Shown here: positions 43,929 through 51,949 of the stretch, one piece after another
Position numbering within the stretch: position 1 is the stretch's first letter
Layout of the letters: every line of letters begins with the position of its first letter
From: Vibrio hepatarius
GTDB lineage: Bacteria > Pseudomonadota > Gammaproteobacteria > Enterobacterales > Vibrionaceae
DNA: 64,000 bases
Reading direction: 5' to 3'
Assembly (NCBI RefSeq): GCF_011806575.1
Contig: NZ_JAATOO010000020.1
Span: 24,151-88,150 of the forward strand
The notes under the pieces: generated by a model
Database searches by the model: none
The model's input: only the letters and a program-made list of their open reading frames with translations
What the model was told of the DNA's origin: nothing
Position numbers and translations under genes: made by a program

Positions 43929-44882
43929 ATGTTTAACTCAATACTTAAATCTGCATTAACAGTTACCTGCTGCCTTACATCGACATTTGCAATGGCAAAT
44001 TATCCAGAAAAGCCAATTACTTTAATTGTAGGGTTTTCTGCTGGTGGGGGCACTGATGTTATGGCTCGTAATGTTGTCCCATATCTAGAAAAATATCTTG
44101 GTGATGATGCAACAATCGTAGTAAAAAACATGCCAGGAGCAAGTGGTCAGATCGGTATTACCGAAGTCGCACACTCAGACCCAGATGGCTATACAATAGG
44201 GACATATAATTTGCCTGGTATGATGGCGCGTACATTAGATCGCGAGGCAAAATACAATGCAGAGAGTTTCACGTATCTCGCTAATATCGTCAATGACCCT
44301 AACGTCATTGTTACCTCAAAAAGAAGTGGTATCGATAACCTTCAACAATTCATTGGCGAAGTAAAAGAGTCTTCACGTCCTTTGGCTATTGGTATGTCAA
44401 GCCTAGGTGGAGATGACCACTTGGGGCTAATTAAGTTCGAAGGCTTAACCGACACTAAATTTAATATTATTCCATTCAAAGGCTCTTCAGCTGCGCGTAC
44501 CGCTGTATTAGGTGGACACGTGAAAGCAGCGGTGCTTAACATCTCTGAAGTTACAGAGTTTAAAGATGAGCTTAATATTATTGGTATTTCTGATCAGGAA
44601 AGATCCGAATTTGATTCTTCTGTAGCGACGTTCAAAGAACAAGGCGTTGATATGGTTAATGGTTCAATGCGTGGATTTGTTGCACCAGAGGGATTGCCTG
44701 AAGAGGTTAAAAATAAGCTACTCGATGCTTTTGAAAAAATCGCTAAGGATCCTGAATTCCTTGCAAAAATGAAATCAACAGCAAACCCTGTCTCAGTGTC
44801 TATAGGCGAAGATTTTAAGTCTCTAAACAATGAAACTTACAAACTAGCAAAAGATGTTTGGGAAAAAACACCTTGGAAATAA
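43929..44882 (+). CDS. Tripartite tricarboxylate transporter binding protein (TctC)
   Basis: 317 aa, Bug/TctC family. The signal peptide is visible (MFNSILKSALTVTCCLTSTFAMA). The mature N-terminus NYPEKPITLIVGFSAGGGTDVMAR is the family signature, including the GGGTD ligand-contacting loop. It binds a carboxylate in the periplasm and delivers it to TctAB. A 283-bp gap separates it from the RraA-family gene, while tctB follows after a hairpin. The ligand is unknown; the dehydrogenase and aldolase next to it suggest a 2-hydroxy-di- or tricarboxylate. Confidence 0.9.
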   Translation: MFNSILKSALTVTCCLTSTFAMANYPEKPITLIVGFSAGGGTDVMARNVVPYLEKYLGDDATIVVKNMPGASGQIGITEVAHSDPDGYTIGTYNLPGMMARTLDREAKYNAESFTYLANIVNDPNVIVTSKRSGIDNLQQFIGEVKESSRPLAIGMSSLGGDDHLGLIKFEGLTDTKFNIIPFKGSSAARTAVLGGHVKAAVLNISEVTEFKDELNIIGISDQERSEFDSSVATFKEQGVDMVNGSMRGFVAPEGLPEEVKNKLLDAFEKIAKDPEFLAKMKSTANPVSVSIGEDFKSLNNETYKLAKDVWEKTPWK

Positions 44883-44888
44883 AACAAC

Positions 44889-44910
44889 ATGTGGGTTTTT
44901 AAACCCACAT
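44889..44910 (+). terminator. Intercistronic hairpin between tctC and tctB
   Basis: ATGTGGGTTT-tt-AAACCCACAT, a perfect 10-bp stem 6 bp after the tctC stop. It probably protects the tctC message or attenuates transcription so the binding protein exceeds the membrane subunits. An ATG in the stem is not the tctB start. Confidence 0.6.
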
Positions 44911-44936
44911 TACTTAATTTTAGAACTGAGGTATAT

Positions 44937-45392
44937 ATGAGTAGCGTAAGGGAAGTATTACTTAAACCAATATCACTAGTATATTTTTTGATTGTTTTCT
45001 CAGCATTATTTTTACTTATCCCAGCAGTTGATATTAGTGATGAATCGGGCATGTTGTCCAAACTGATGTTGGTACTTTTGGTATGTTTATCATTGTTTTC
45101 TTTATTCAAGATAACAAAGCAAGCATATTATGGGGAGTTTAATCAAAAAGCAGTATTAAAGTCACCGATACGTGTTTTTTCTTCATTATTAGCAATGGTA
45201 ATGCTAGTAGCATGCATCGATACTATTGGGTTTTATCCAACAATAATAGTGTTCGTACCTTTAATATCCTATTTCTTTGGCTGTAAAAACCTAAAAGTTT
45301 TAGCTATATCAACAGCTATTTTCGTATCGTTAATTTATTTAGTGTTTAGTTTCGCTATGTCGAAGGAATTTCCGACCGGTTGGATAATTTAA
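44937..45392 (+). CDS. TctB-like small membrane subunit of the tripartite transporter
   Basis: 151 aa with four hydrophobic segments (PISLVYFLIVFSALFLLIP; LMLVLLVCLSLFSLF; FSSLLAMVMLVACIDTIGFYP; VLAISTAIFVSLIYLVFSF), as expected for TctB. I start it at 44937 because CTGAGGTATAT precedes that ATG; the longer frame (44889) begins in the hairpin. It ends 12 bp before tctA. Weak conservation of sequence is normal for TctB; identification relies on size, topology and position between TctC and TctA. The gene is AT-rich. Confidence 0.82.
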   Translation: MSSVREVLLKPISLVYFLIVFSALFLLIPAVDISDESGMLSKLMLVLLVCLSLFSLFKITKQAYYGEFNQKAVLKSPIRVFSSLLAMVMLVACIDTIGFYPTIIVFVPLISYFFGCKNLKVLAISTAIFVSLIYLVFSFAMSKEFPTGWII

Positions 45393-45404
45393 GGATGATT
45401 AACT

Positions 45405-46886
45405 ATGTATCTTGATTTACTCTCTGCCTTATCCAATGTTGCATCGATGAGTAACTTTTTAGCCATCACGATTGGTGTACTTGCGGGTATCGCGGTTGGC
45501 GCGATGCCTGGGTTAAGTGCAACGATGGCTATCTCCGTATTAGTCCCATTTACTTTCGGCTTAGACCCTTTAGTGGCTTTGGGATTAATGGCTGGTATTT
45601 ATAACGGCGCAATGTATGGCGGTGCGATTCCAGCGGTTCTTTTGAGAATTCCGGGTACACCTGCAGCCGTAGCAACGAGTTTTGACGGGTATCCGATGGC
45701 GCAAAAAGGGGAAGGCGGCTTTGCATTGCAAGTGGCGGTCATTTCTTCTTCGCTAGGGGGGATTGCAAGTGCGTTAGCTCTAATGCTTTTGGCACCACCG
45801 TTGGCCAAAGTAACGCTCCTATTTGGTCCTTCAGAGGTATTCTGGGTCGCTGTGTTCGGTTTGTGTAGCATCATCTTTCTATTAGGAGAAGATCCACTTA
45901 AAGGATTAATTGCTGCCTGCTTTGGTGTTCTAGTTTCGATGGTTGGTGTTGACCCAATCTCTGGTGAAGATAGATTCACCTTTGGTTACCTCGAACTGGT
46001 TGATGGAATTAATATTGTTATCTTATTGGTTGGCCTATATGCACTGCCACCAGTGATTGACTTGTTGGAAACACCTCTTGAAACAAAAGGCTTAAACAAA
46101 TCACTCCAGACGGAATCTTTACTACGTTCTTTACCAAAAATGTTTAGGTTTTGGGCTACTTGGTTACGTTCATCATTCATTGGTATTTGTATCGGCATTT
46201 TACCGGGCGCTGGTGGCTCCATGGCGGCTTTCATGTCTTACAATGAAGCGAAGCGCGCCAGTAAAACCCCAGAGACTTGGGGGCACGGAGAACCTGAAGG
46301 AATCGCAGCATCTGAAACGGCCAATAACGCCGATACTGCCTCAGCTTTAATTCCTGCGCTAACATTAGGCATACCAGGTACAGCAGTCGCAGCAGTTATG
46401 CTAGGTGGTTTATTGGTTCACGGGTTACAGCCAGGACCGATGCTATTTAGAGATAACCCCGATATCGTGTTCGGTTTCATGTGGCAGTTTCTTTTTGGTG
46501 CGATATTGTTAATTTTCTTGGGTGGAACTTTGGCGACAAATAGCTTCGCAAAGCTGCTCAAGTTACCGAGACCAGTGCTAGGTTCTATCATCATGGTATT
46601 GATGTTTATCGGTGTATATTCGATAAATGAACGTATGTTTGATGTATATCTAATGTTGGGCTTCGGCTTAATAGGCTATGTGATGGATAAGTTTAAGTTC
46701 CCCTTACCTCCAGTAGTTCTAGGCCTTATCCTTGGAGCGTTTGCAGAAGAGAACTTGAGACTCGCGTTGCTTATCGGTGGTGGTGATTGGCGTATCTTAT
46801 TCGAGAATACAACCAGCTTGGTCCTTGTCTGTTTGACCATAGCAGTCGCTGTAGGCCCTACATTGAAGAAAGCCATTCGCAAATAA
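45405..46886 (+). CDS. Tripartite tricarboxylate transporter large subunit (TctA)
   Basis: 493-aa inner-membrane permease, about 11-12 hydrophobic segments. Family landmarks are GIAVGAMPGLSATMAISVLVPFTF (helices 1-2), YNGAMYGGAIPAVLLRIPGTP, and the duplicated second half GICIGILPGAGGSMAAFMSY, with NNADTASALIPALTLGIPGTAVAAV. Together with TctC and TctB it takes up a carboxylate using the proton or sodium gradient. Last gene of the LysR-controlled module, closed by a terminator. Confidence 0.93.
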   Translation: MYLDLLSALSNVASMSNFLAITIGVLAGIAVGAMPGLSATMAISVLVPFTFGLDPLVALGLMAGIYNGAMYGGAIPAVLLRIPGTPAAVATSFDGYPMAQKGEGGFALQVAVISSSLGGIASALALMLLAPPLAKVTLLFGPSEVFWVAVFGLCSIIFLLGEDPLKGLIAACFGVLVSMVGVDPISGEDRFTFGYLELVDGINIVILLVGLYALPPVIDLLETPLETKGLNKSLQTESLLRSLPKMFRFWATWLRSSFIGICIGILPGAGGSMAAFMSYNEAKRASKTPETWGHGEPEGIAASETANNADTASALIPALTLGIPGTAVAAVMLGGLLVHGLQPGPMLFRDNPDIVFGFMWQFLFGAILLIFLGGTLATNSFAKLLKLPRPVLGSIIMVLMFIGVYSINERMFDVYLMLGFGLIGYVMDKFKFPLPPVVLGLILGAFAEENLRLALLIGGGDWRILFENTTSLVLVCLTIAVAVGPTLKKAIRK

Positions 46887-46911
46887 CCATACTCGTCCAT
46901 TGCTAGTGATT

Positions 46912-46951
46912 AAAAAGTGAGTGATCTATCGTCATTCACTTTTTATTTTTC
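46912..46951 (+). terminator. Rho-independent terminator after tctA
   Basis: AAAAAGTGA-g-TGA ... TCA-t-TCACTTTTT stem followed by ATTTTT, 26 bp after the tctA stop. Confidence 0.75.
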
Positions 46952-47102
46952 AGCCCTCAATCACCTACTCCAGTAAAGATACTCTTTCTTGGGGTGATAA
47001 GTGCAAGCTCTCTCGAATCAACAGTAAGAACCTAATCGGAAAGCTCTCGGTAGGATCAAAACCAATCTGATTAACGATGAAGCAAGTTAAGGTGGATAAA
47101 CG

Positions 47103-47134
47103 AAAAAAGCCCGCTGATTACTCAGCGGGCTTTT
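47103..47134 (-). terminator. Terminator of the tRNA-Ser gene
   Basis: AAAAGCCCGCTG-attact-CAGCGGGCTTTT, 12-bp stem. On the minus strand it ends in TTTTTT and starts 7 bp after the tRNA 3' end. Confidence 0.9.
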
Positions 47135-47140
47135 CGAATG

Positions 47141-47231
47141 TGGCGGAGAGATAGGGATTTGAACCCTAGATACGCTATTAACGTATGCCGGTTTTCAAGA
47201 CCGGTGCTTTCAACCACTCAGCCATCTCTCC
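47141..47231 (-). tRNA. tRNA-Ser (anticodon UGA)
   Basis: Minus-strand 91-nt tRNA with encoded CCA. The acceptor stem is GGAGAGA/TCTCTCC, the D arm GGCTGAGTGG, the anticodon stem CCGGT/ACCGG enclosing loop CTTGAAA (anticodon TGA), a long class II variable arm ATACGTTAATAGCGTAT, and the T arm TAGGGTTCAAATCCCTA. It reads UCA and related serine codons. No integrase or duplicated 3' end was seen beside it. Confidence 0.97.
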
Positions 47232-47548
47232 GTTGCGGGAGGTATAGTAGTTTTTGCCATACCCCTTGTAAAGCACTAATTTGCTTTGCGTTGTTTAAAT
47301 GGCGATAAACTAAGCACTTGATTCAATTGCTTCTATACTCGTATCAAAGGTTAAAGTACGATTTTATAGGTAAATTACTCTAAAGTTTATATTGCAATAA
47401 AATAGTGTTTTATTGCTAAGCTACTGAAAACAATAAAAAATACCAGTTTCATGCAACACTTGTACGCCCGAAAATCGTTGCACAAGATTGTGAAGTGTTT
47501 CAAAATTACGTAATTAACCGGCACAAATGGTAAATTTCAGAGGTTTTT
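47232..47548. other. Divergent promoter region of tRNA-Ser and the MaoC gene
   Basis: 317 bp, AT-rich, no gene. TGTGAAGTGTTTCAAA (47489-47504) matches the CRP consensus at 9 of 10 and lies 45-60 bp before the MaoC-type gene. Otherwise nothing recognisable. Confidence 0.4.
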
Positions 47549-48229
47549 ATGAAAGTCGCTGACTTGTTTAAACATCGTGGTGAATCAGATTCAAAGCAAC
47601 ACTCAGAGTTTATGCAATGGGTTTCTCCTACTATGCGTGAGTATTGGGGAGAGTTCCTGAACAAAACCAATAACCGCCATTTGTTTACTCGTCTACGTGA
47701 TCTTCAGCAACCAGCGGTTAATGATGAGCTTCAAGTTCAACCAAAGCCAATTGAGTTAAAACCAGAAGCTCAAGCGCTTTATGATGAACTGCAACTTAAG
47801 CTAGGTGAAGTGATCCATGTTGGCGATTGGCTGGACGTGTCTCAAGAGCGTATCAACCAATTCGGCCAAGTGACCGAAGATATGCAATGGATCCATACCG
47901 ATCCAGAGCGCGCATCGACGGAATCACCATTTAAGACGACAATCGCGCACGGTTTCTTAACGCTTGCTTTGTTACCTAAGCTGACAGACAGCGTAGACCC
48001 AGACCAGAACCTATTCCCGACGGCAAAAATGGTGGTGAATATTGGTCTGAATCAGGTGCGTTTCCCTTACCCAGTAAAAGCAGGTAACCGTGTTCGCGCC
48101 GTCAGCACGCTATCGAAAGTAACTCCTATTCGTAAAGGGTTAGAGATTGAGCGTGAAATTAAAGTTGAGATCGAAGGCGTTCGTCGTCCAGGTGCGGTAG
48201 TGACATCAGTGATTCAATTGCACTTCTAA
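47549..48229 (+). CDS. MaoC-type (R)-specific enoyl-CoA hydratase
   Basis: 226 aa. The C-terminal ~140 residues are a hot-dog MaoC/PhaJ domain: GDWLDVSQERINQFGQVTED, with catalytic Asp111 and His116 in the motif D-x4-H (TEDMQWIHTDPE), then TTIAHGFLTLALLPKL. The first ~85 residues are an extension with no hallmark. It would hydrate trans-2-enoyl-CoA to (R)-3-hydroxyacyl-CoA, linking beta-oxidation to PHA or lipid metabolism. AGAGGTTTTT precedes the ATG. It is monocistronic, between tRNA-Ser and a shared terminator. Confidence 0.86.
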   Translation: MKVADLFKHRGESDSKQHSEFMQWVSPTMREYWGEFLNKTNNRHLFTRLRDLQQPAVNDELQVQPKPIELKPEAQALYDELQLKLGEVIHVGDWLDVSQERINQFGQVTEDMQWIHTDPERASTESPFKTTIAHGFLTLALLPKLTDSVDPDQNLFPTAKMVVNIGLNQVRFPYPVKAGNRVRAVSTLSKVTPIRKGLEIEREIKVEIEGVRRPGAVVTSVIQLHF

Positions 48230-48245
48230 TTTCAGATTCGTAAAC

Positions 48246-48276
48246 AAAAAAGGATACGCAGTGTGTATCCTTTTTT
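48246..48276. terminator. Bidirectional rho-independent terminator
   Basis: AAAAAAGGATAC-gcagtgt-GTATCCTTTTTT: a 12-bp stem with A6 and T6 arms between the convergent MaoC gene and the 191-aa gene. Confidence 0.88.
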
Positions 48277-48290
48277 CGTTTTGGTCCTTA

Positions 48291-48866
48291 TTACTGACCC
48301 ATGGTGTAGCAGCATTCTAGCTGGTAATCATCACCATTTTTCGCGGTGTATTCTTTTTCTTCGGTACACGCTCTTGGTTTACCTTTCTCATCACCTTGTA
48401 CTAGGCTAATCCAGTGGCGCATTGCAGCAACTTCTGACGTGCCTTGTGGGAACATAGTGCATGTTTCTAGTTGGATGTCGGCAATCTGTACCAGTTGTAC
48501 GCAGCCTGTGCCTTTCTGTTTGCCAAACGTTAGCTCTACGTGGCTACCAGTACCGTCACGGAACAGAATCGACGCTGGTGATTCCTTCTCACCGCTGAAA
48601 GCAACAAAGTGCTTCGGGTGTTTTAGACCGCTGTGACGGCCATCTTTGAAGTAAGCCATAACGTGGCGGTAATCAATTACGTAAGCGGTAACGTCTTGGT
48701 GAGAACCTTCTTCCAGTGGGAACAAGCGGTCTAGCAGCTGTTTTGCTTTTACTTGTTTCTCTGAAGTTTGTTTCGAGTCCATTTTCTCTACCGCGAAGAC
48801 TGCTTCAGCGATAAATGGCATGTCATTATTTTGGATTTCTGTTTTATCGAATGTCAGCATGTTCAT
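48291..48866 (-). CDS. Unrecognised 191-aa protein
   Basis: I do not recognise a family. The protein is soluble, with no signal or membrane segment. Features: VIDYRHVMAYFKDGRHSGLKHPKHFVAFSG in the centre, a predominantly beta middle (SHVELTFGKQKG, CVQLVQIADIQLETC) and a C-terminus with a CC pair (YQLECCYTMGQ). AGAGGTGTAG-like alignment is not needed: the frame has a clear ATG with GAGGGAAACGCC upstream. It is divergent from the ScfR/RamB-like regulator at 49031, and the shared 164-bp region carries AT-rich repeats that could be its operator. A role connected with acetate/propionate or fatty-acid metabolism would be inference from that context only. Confidence 0.7.
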   Translation of the reverse strand: MNMLTFDKTEIQNNDMPFIAEAVFAVEKMDSKQTSEKQVKAKQLLDRLFPLEEGSHQDVTAYVIDYRHVMAYFKDGRHSGLKHPKHFVAFSGEKESPASILFRDGTGSHVELTFGKQKGTGCVQLVQIADIQLETCTMFPQGTSEVAAMRHWISLVQGDEKGKPRACTEEKEYTAKNGDDYQLECCYTMGQ

Positions 48867-49030
48867 GGCGTTTCCCTCGCGGATATTTCACAACTTTATG
48901 TCCTGGAGCAAGTTTTTCACACTTAACGTTTTATTCATGTTCGTTTTGTGACCTTGCTTACTTTCTATACTAGTGAATTTTTTACTACAATTTCACAACA
49001 AAAATTTTACACTGTGAATTTTACAAAATT

Positions 49031-50563
49031 ATGCTGTCAAAAAGTCTCATACGTCAGTCCCATTTTTTAGGGACCAAGATAAGAAACCTCAGGAAACGCA
49101 ATCACTTAACGATGGAAGACCTGTCGGCTAGGTGTATAAGAGTCAACCCTGAGTACGCACCGTCGGTTTCTTACTTATCGATGATCGAGCGCGGAAAACG
49201 CGTTCCAAGCATCGATATGTTGGAAGTGATCGCCGAAGTTTTTCAAAAAGATCCTGCGTGGTTTTTAGATGATGAACCGGAGCAAGCGGACATCACGCCT
49301 GATAAAGGCAATCGTGGTGGTATAAGCGGTATGGCGTTAGAACCAAGCTTCTTGTTCTCTAACGATATCCTGCAAATCGCGATTCCAGAGATGTTGTCAC
49401 AAACCGGGATTACGGGACGTCAATTTGCTCACTTGTTGATTCGCGCCCACCAAGAAAGCAACCAAAACCACTTCCCTGATTTGGAACGCGCCGCAGAAGA
49501 AGTTGGTTTAAAGCGCCTCAATCTATCGGCAGAAGATCTGATGGATATCGCCCGCAGCATGGGTTTGACCATTCGTTGGATTTCTCGCCCACCACAAGAC
49601 ATCGTTGATGAACTCGGTGTCAGCGCGAAACAGGTCGTCACGTCTTTCTTTGAGCCTCCGGGTTTTATCTACCTAAATGAAATCCTTAAACAGTACCCTA
49701 CGCGCTTAAAATACGATTTAGCGGTCTACCTAGGGCATTGTGTGCTGCACAACAAAGAAGGGCTAAAGAGCGTGCTCTCTGTCGGTCATGCAAACAGCTG
49801 GGAGGAAAACTCTCAAGCCAACCCGACTTCTGAGCTGAATTCGCAAGACATACTGCAAGCGTGGCGCGATTTCGAATCGAGCTTTTTCGCCGGTGCGCTA
49901 CTTTGCCCGAAAGTGCCATTTCGTCAGCTGTTAGACCGAAGCGGTTACGAGATCGACGTACACAAGAAAGCGGGCGTGTCACCGTCAGTGGCGATGCGGA
50001 GGATGACGGTTGTGTCCCCTTACCCACATTGGCACTACTTTGATGCTTACGGGCAGAATAAGCTTAAAGCGGTTTATCGCGGTAATGGTATCCCACTGCC
50101 TTGGGGTAACATGCGTAAAGTGAACGACCCTTGCCAACACTGGGCAGTGTTCAGAAGGCTGTCAGAGCCGCAAAACGGCAGCTCTGCCCAGATTTCGATT
50201 CTTAACGTTGGCGACGAACCAAGAATCTACTGTTGTGAATCCGTCAACATGACCGACCCTGCGGGTAACAACCGAGTGTTATGTGCGGGTATCGACTTAA
50301 ACCCCGCTATCGATGCGCAAGGTGGCGACTCGCGTATGATTGCAGAAGAGTTAAAATCGCTCTGTGTGGGTAACGGCGGTACGGCCGCGATTCCAAGACA
50401 CATCCAAAGAGAGTTCACGACGATTGCAAAAATTCTCAATATCAATTGGATTGAACGTGGAATTCAGTCGGATGCTCGAGTGATCTGTTCACGCGGTGCT
50501 GTGTGTCCAAGAAAGCCGAGTTGTTATAACGGGTGTCAGGATGTACAGGACGGTGAGGATTAG
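49031..50563 (+). CDS. XRE-family regulator, ScfR/RamB-like with DUF3612-type region
   Basis: 510 aa. N-terminal XRE helix-turn-helix (residues ~12-75: FLGTKIRNLRKRNHLTMEDLSAR..., SYLSMIERGKRVPSIDMLEVIAEVF). A long middle region has an ImmA/IrrE-like position with a degenerate metal motif (YLGHCVLHNKEG instead of HExxH). The C-terminal ~200 residues end with a cysteine-rich segment (CSRGAVCPRKPSCYNGC) similar in placement to that of RamB/ScfR short-chain-fatty-acid regulators. In some Vibrio genomes a protein of this type sits near the glyoxylate-shunt genes; aceBA are not in this window. It probably senses an acyl-CoA and controls acetate-related genes. Confidence 0.78.
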   Translation: MLSKSLIRQSHFLGTKIRNLRKRNHLTMEDLSARCIRVNPEYAPSVSYLSMIERGKRVPSIDMLEVIAEVFQKDPAWFLDDEPEQADITPDKGNRGGISGMALEPSFLFSNDILQIAIPEMLSQTGITGRQFAHLLIRAHQESNQNHFPDLERAAEEVGLKRLNLSAEDLMDIARSMGLTIRWISRPPQDIVDELGVSAKQVVTSFFEPPGFIYLNEILKQYPTRLKYDLAVYLGHCVLHNKEGLKSVLSVGHANSWEENSQANPTSELNSQDILQAWRDFESSFFAGALLCPKVPFRQLLDRSGYEIDVHKKAGVSPSVAMRRMTVVSPYPHWHYFDAYGQNKLKAVYRGNGIPLPWGNMRKVNDPCQHWAVFRRLSEPQNGSSAQISILNVGDEPRIYCCESVNMTDPAGNNRVLCAGIDLNPAIDAQGGDSRMIAEELKSLCVGNGGTAAIPRHIQREFTTIAKILNINWIERGIQSDARVICSRGAVCPRKPSCYNGCQDVQDGED

Positions 50564-50576
50564 CAGGCAAAAAAAA

Positions 50577-50603
50577 AGCCAATCACAATTTGCGTGGTTG
50601 GCT
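50577..50603 (+). terminator. Rho-independent terminator-like hairpin
   Basis: AGCCAATCAC-aatttgc-GTGGTTGGCT, 10-bp stem with one G-T pair, preceded by A9 and followed by AT-rich sequence, 14 bp after the XRE gene. Confidence 0.7.
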
Positions 50604-50834
50604 ATATTTGATTGTGAACAAAAAAGTTCACTAACAACGTCAGTTGGCTAGGTGACCCTCGGCTTAATAAGGGTCAAACTAGATAATGCAGTTAGCGTGC
50701 CAACTTTAAATCTACCTCTAAAGAGTTATTTTTAGCCTAATTTATCGCCTGTTTCATGAAAACATGGTGCATAGCATAAATCAATTTTGCGAATCGTCGC
50801 ATTTTGCAAAATTAAAACTTCGCACTTTGCAATA

Positions 50835-51836
50835 TCAAACACTCTCTCCAAGCTCAATTCGATAGCCGAGATCAATACAGGCAGGCCAATCTTGACTGCC
50901 CTTTAAACGCTCAATCAACTGCTGAGCTGCAACTTTACCTATTTCTTCTCTAGGCGTAAGTACCGTTGCCAGTTTCGGAATCATCACTTGGCTGATGTCG
51001 TGACCGTGAAACCCTGCAATCGCCATTCGCTCAGGAATAGAAATACCGCGGCGCTGACACTCGTACAACGCACCGATTGCTAAGTCATCGTTGGTACAGA
51101 AGATCCCATCAACATACGGATACTTATCTAGCACTTCGCCTAACAGTTTAGAGCCGAGCGTAAATGATGAGGCATCTTCAGTTTGCAGGGTAATCTCAGT
51201 TTTACCCACTTCCGCTAGAGCTTGTCGGTAACCTTCCATTTTCAAGCGAGTTCGTTCATCCATTCGCGCCGCAAAGTACGCGATATGTTTACGCCCTTGC
51301 GCTAACATCGCCTTGGTCATCTCTTTGGCGGCTTGTGTATTGTCAAACCCAACCGCTTGCTCGATACGCGGCGAGTAAGAATCCATGATTTCAACCACTG
51401 GGATGGAAGCGGTCTGCAGCATCTTACGTGCTTTTTCTGTGTGTACGTTCTCCGAGAGGATGATCGCATCCACGTTGTAAGAAAGTAGTGATGCAATGCT
51501 CTGCTCTTCTAGCTCTTCACTATAGCTATAGTGAGCGATCATGGTTTGATAGCCTGCTGGGGTTGTCACCGACTCAATACCACGTATTACTTCTGCAAAT
51601 ACTTGGTTGGTTAAAGACGGAACTAACACACCAATCGCGTTGGATTTCGCGTTGGAGAGAATGTCAGGAGCTCGATTAGGGATGTAGCCGAGGTCTTCGA
51701 CGGCTTGTTCTACTTTTTCTCGGATCGCTTCGGAAACTTGAGCAGGGTCGCGCAGGCAACGGCTGACTGTCATTTTAGTCACTCCTACCCTGTCTGCGAT
51801 ATCTTGCAACGTTGGACGTTTCTTCTTAATTGCCAT
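50835..51836 (-). CDS. gntR: Gluconate-utilisation repressor GntR (LacI family)
   Basis: 333 aa (E. coli GntR 331). The DNA-binding part is nearly that of E. coli GntR: KKKRPTLQDIADRVGVTKMTVSR and GYIPNRAPDILSNA. The sensor half contains VLVPSLTNQVFAEV, GIESVT and FCTNDDLAIGALYECQR, also close to GntR, plus the FHGHDISQVM stretch. It represses gluconate genes unless gluconate is present. A GTTACTGGTAAC site lies 27 bp before its start (autoregulation), and two GTTACCGGTAAC sites precede the TRAP-transporter operon. Confidence 0.94.
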   Translation of the reverse strand: MAIKKKRPTLQDIADRVGVTKMTVSRCLRDPAQVSEAIREKVEQAVEDLGYIPNRAPDILSNAKSNAIGVLVPSLTNQVFAEVIRGIESVTTPAGYQTMIAHYSYSEELEEQSIASLLSYNVDAIILSENVHTEKARKMLQTASIPVVEIMDSYSPRIEQAVGFDNTQAAKEMTKAMLAQGRKHIAYFAARMDERTRLKMEGYRQALAEVGKTEITLQTEDASSFTLGSKLLGEVLDKYPYVDGIFCTNDDLAIGALYECQRRGISIPERMAIAGFHGHDISQVMIPKLATVLTPREEIGKVAAQQLIERLKGSQDWPACIDLGYRIELGESV

Positions 51837-51862
51837 TGTCTAATTTTTATTCTATGTGTTGT

Positions 51863-51874
51863 GTTACTGGTAAC
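51863..51874. promoter_or_regulatory. GntR operator upstream of gntR
   Basis: GTTACTGGTAAC within TGTTACTGGTAACA matches the GntR operator (GTTACCGGTAAC) at 11 of 12 positions. Located 26-38 bp before the gntR ATG, where repressor could block its promoter. Confidence 0.85.
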
Positions 51875-51920
51875 ATTGTACCCATCACGACAAACATTTT
51901 CGTTGGCATGGATAACAAAA

Positions 51921-51945
51921 AAGCGCTCACCTTGGGTGAACGCTT
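51921..51945 (-). terminator. Terminator of the gluconate operon (after gnd)
   Basis: AAGCGCTCACC-tt-GGGTGAACGCTT (one C-A mismatch) with a T6 tract on the minus strand, immediately after the gnd stop at 51950. Confidence 0.82.
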
Positions 51946-51949
51946 GAAT

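Noticed and set aside
40920..47231. Genomic island inserted at tRNA-Ser
   Set aside because: No integrase and no copy of the tRNA 3' end found at the other side; the cluster is simply adjacent.
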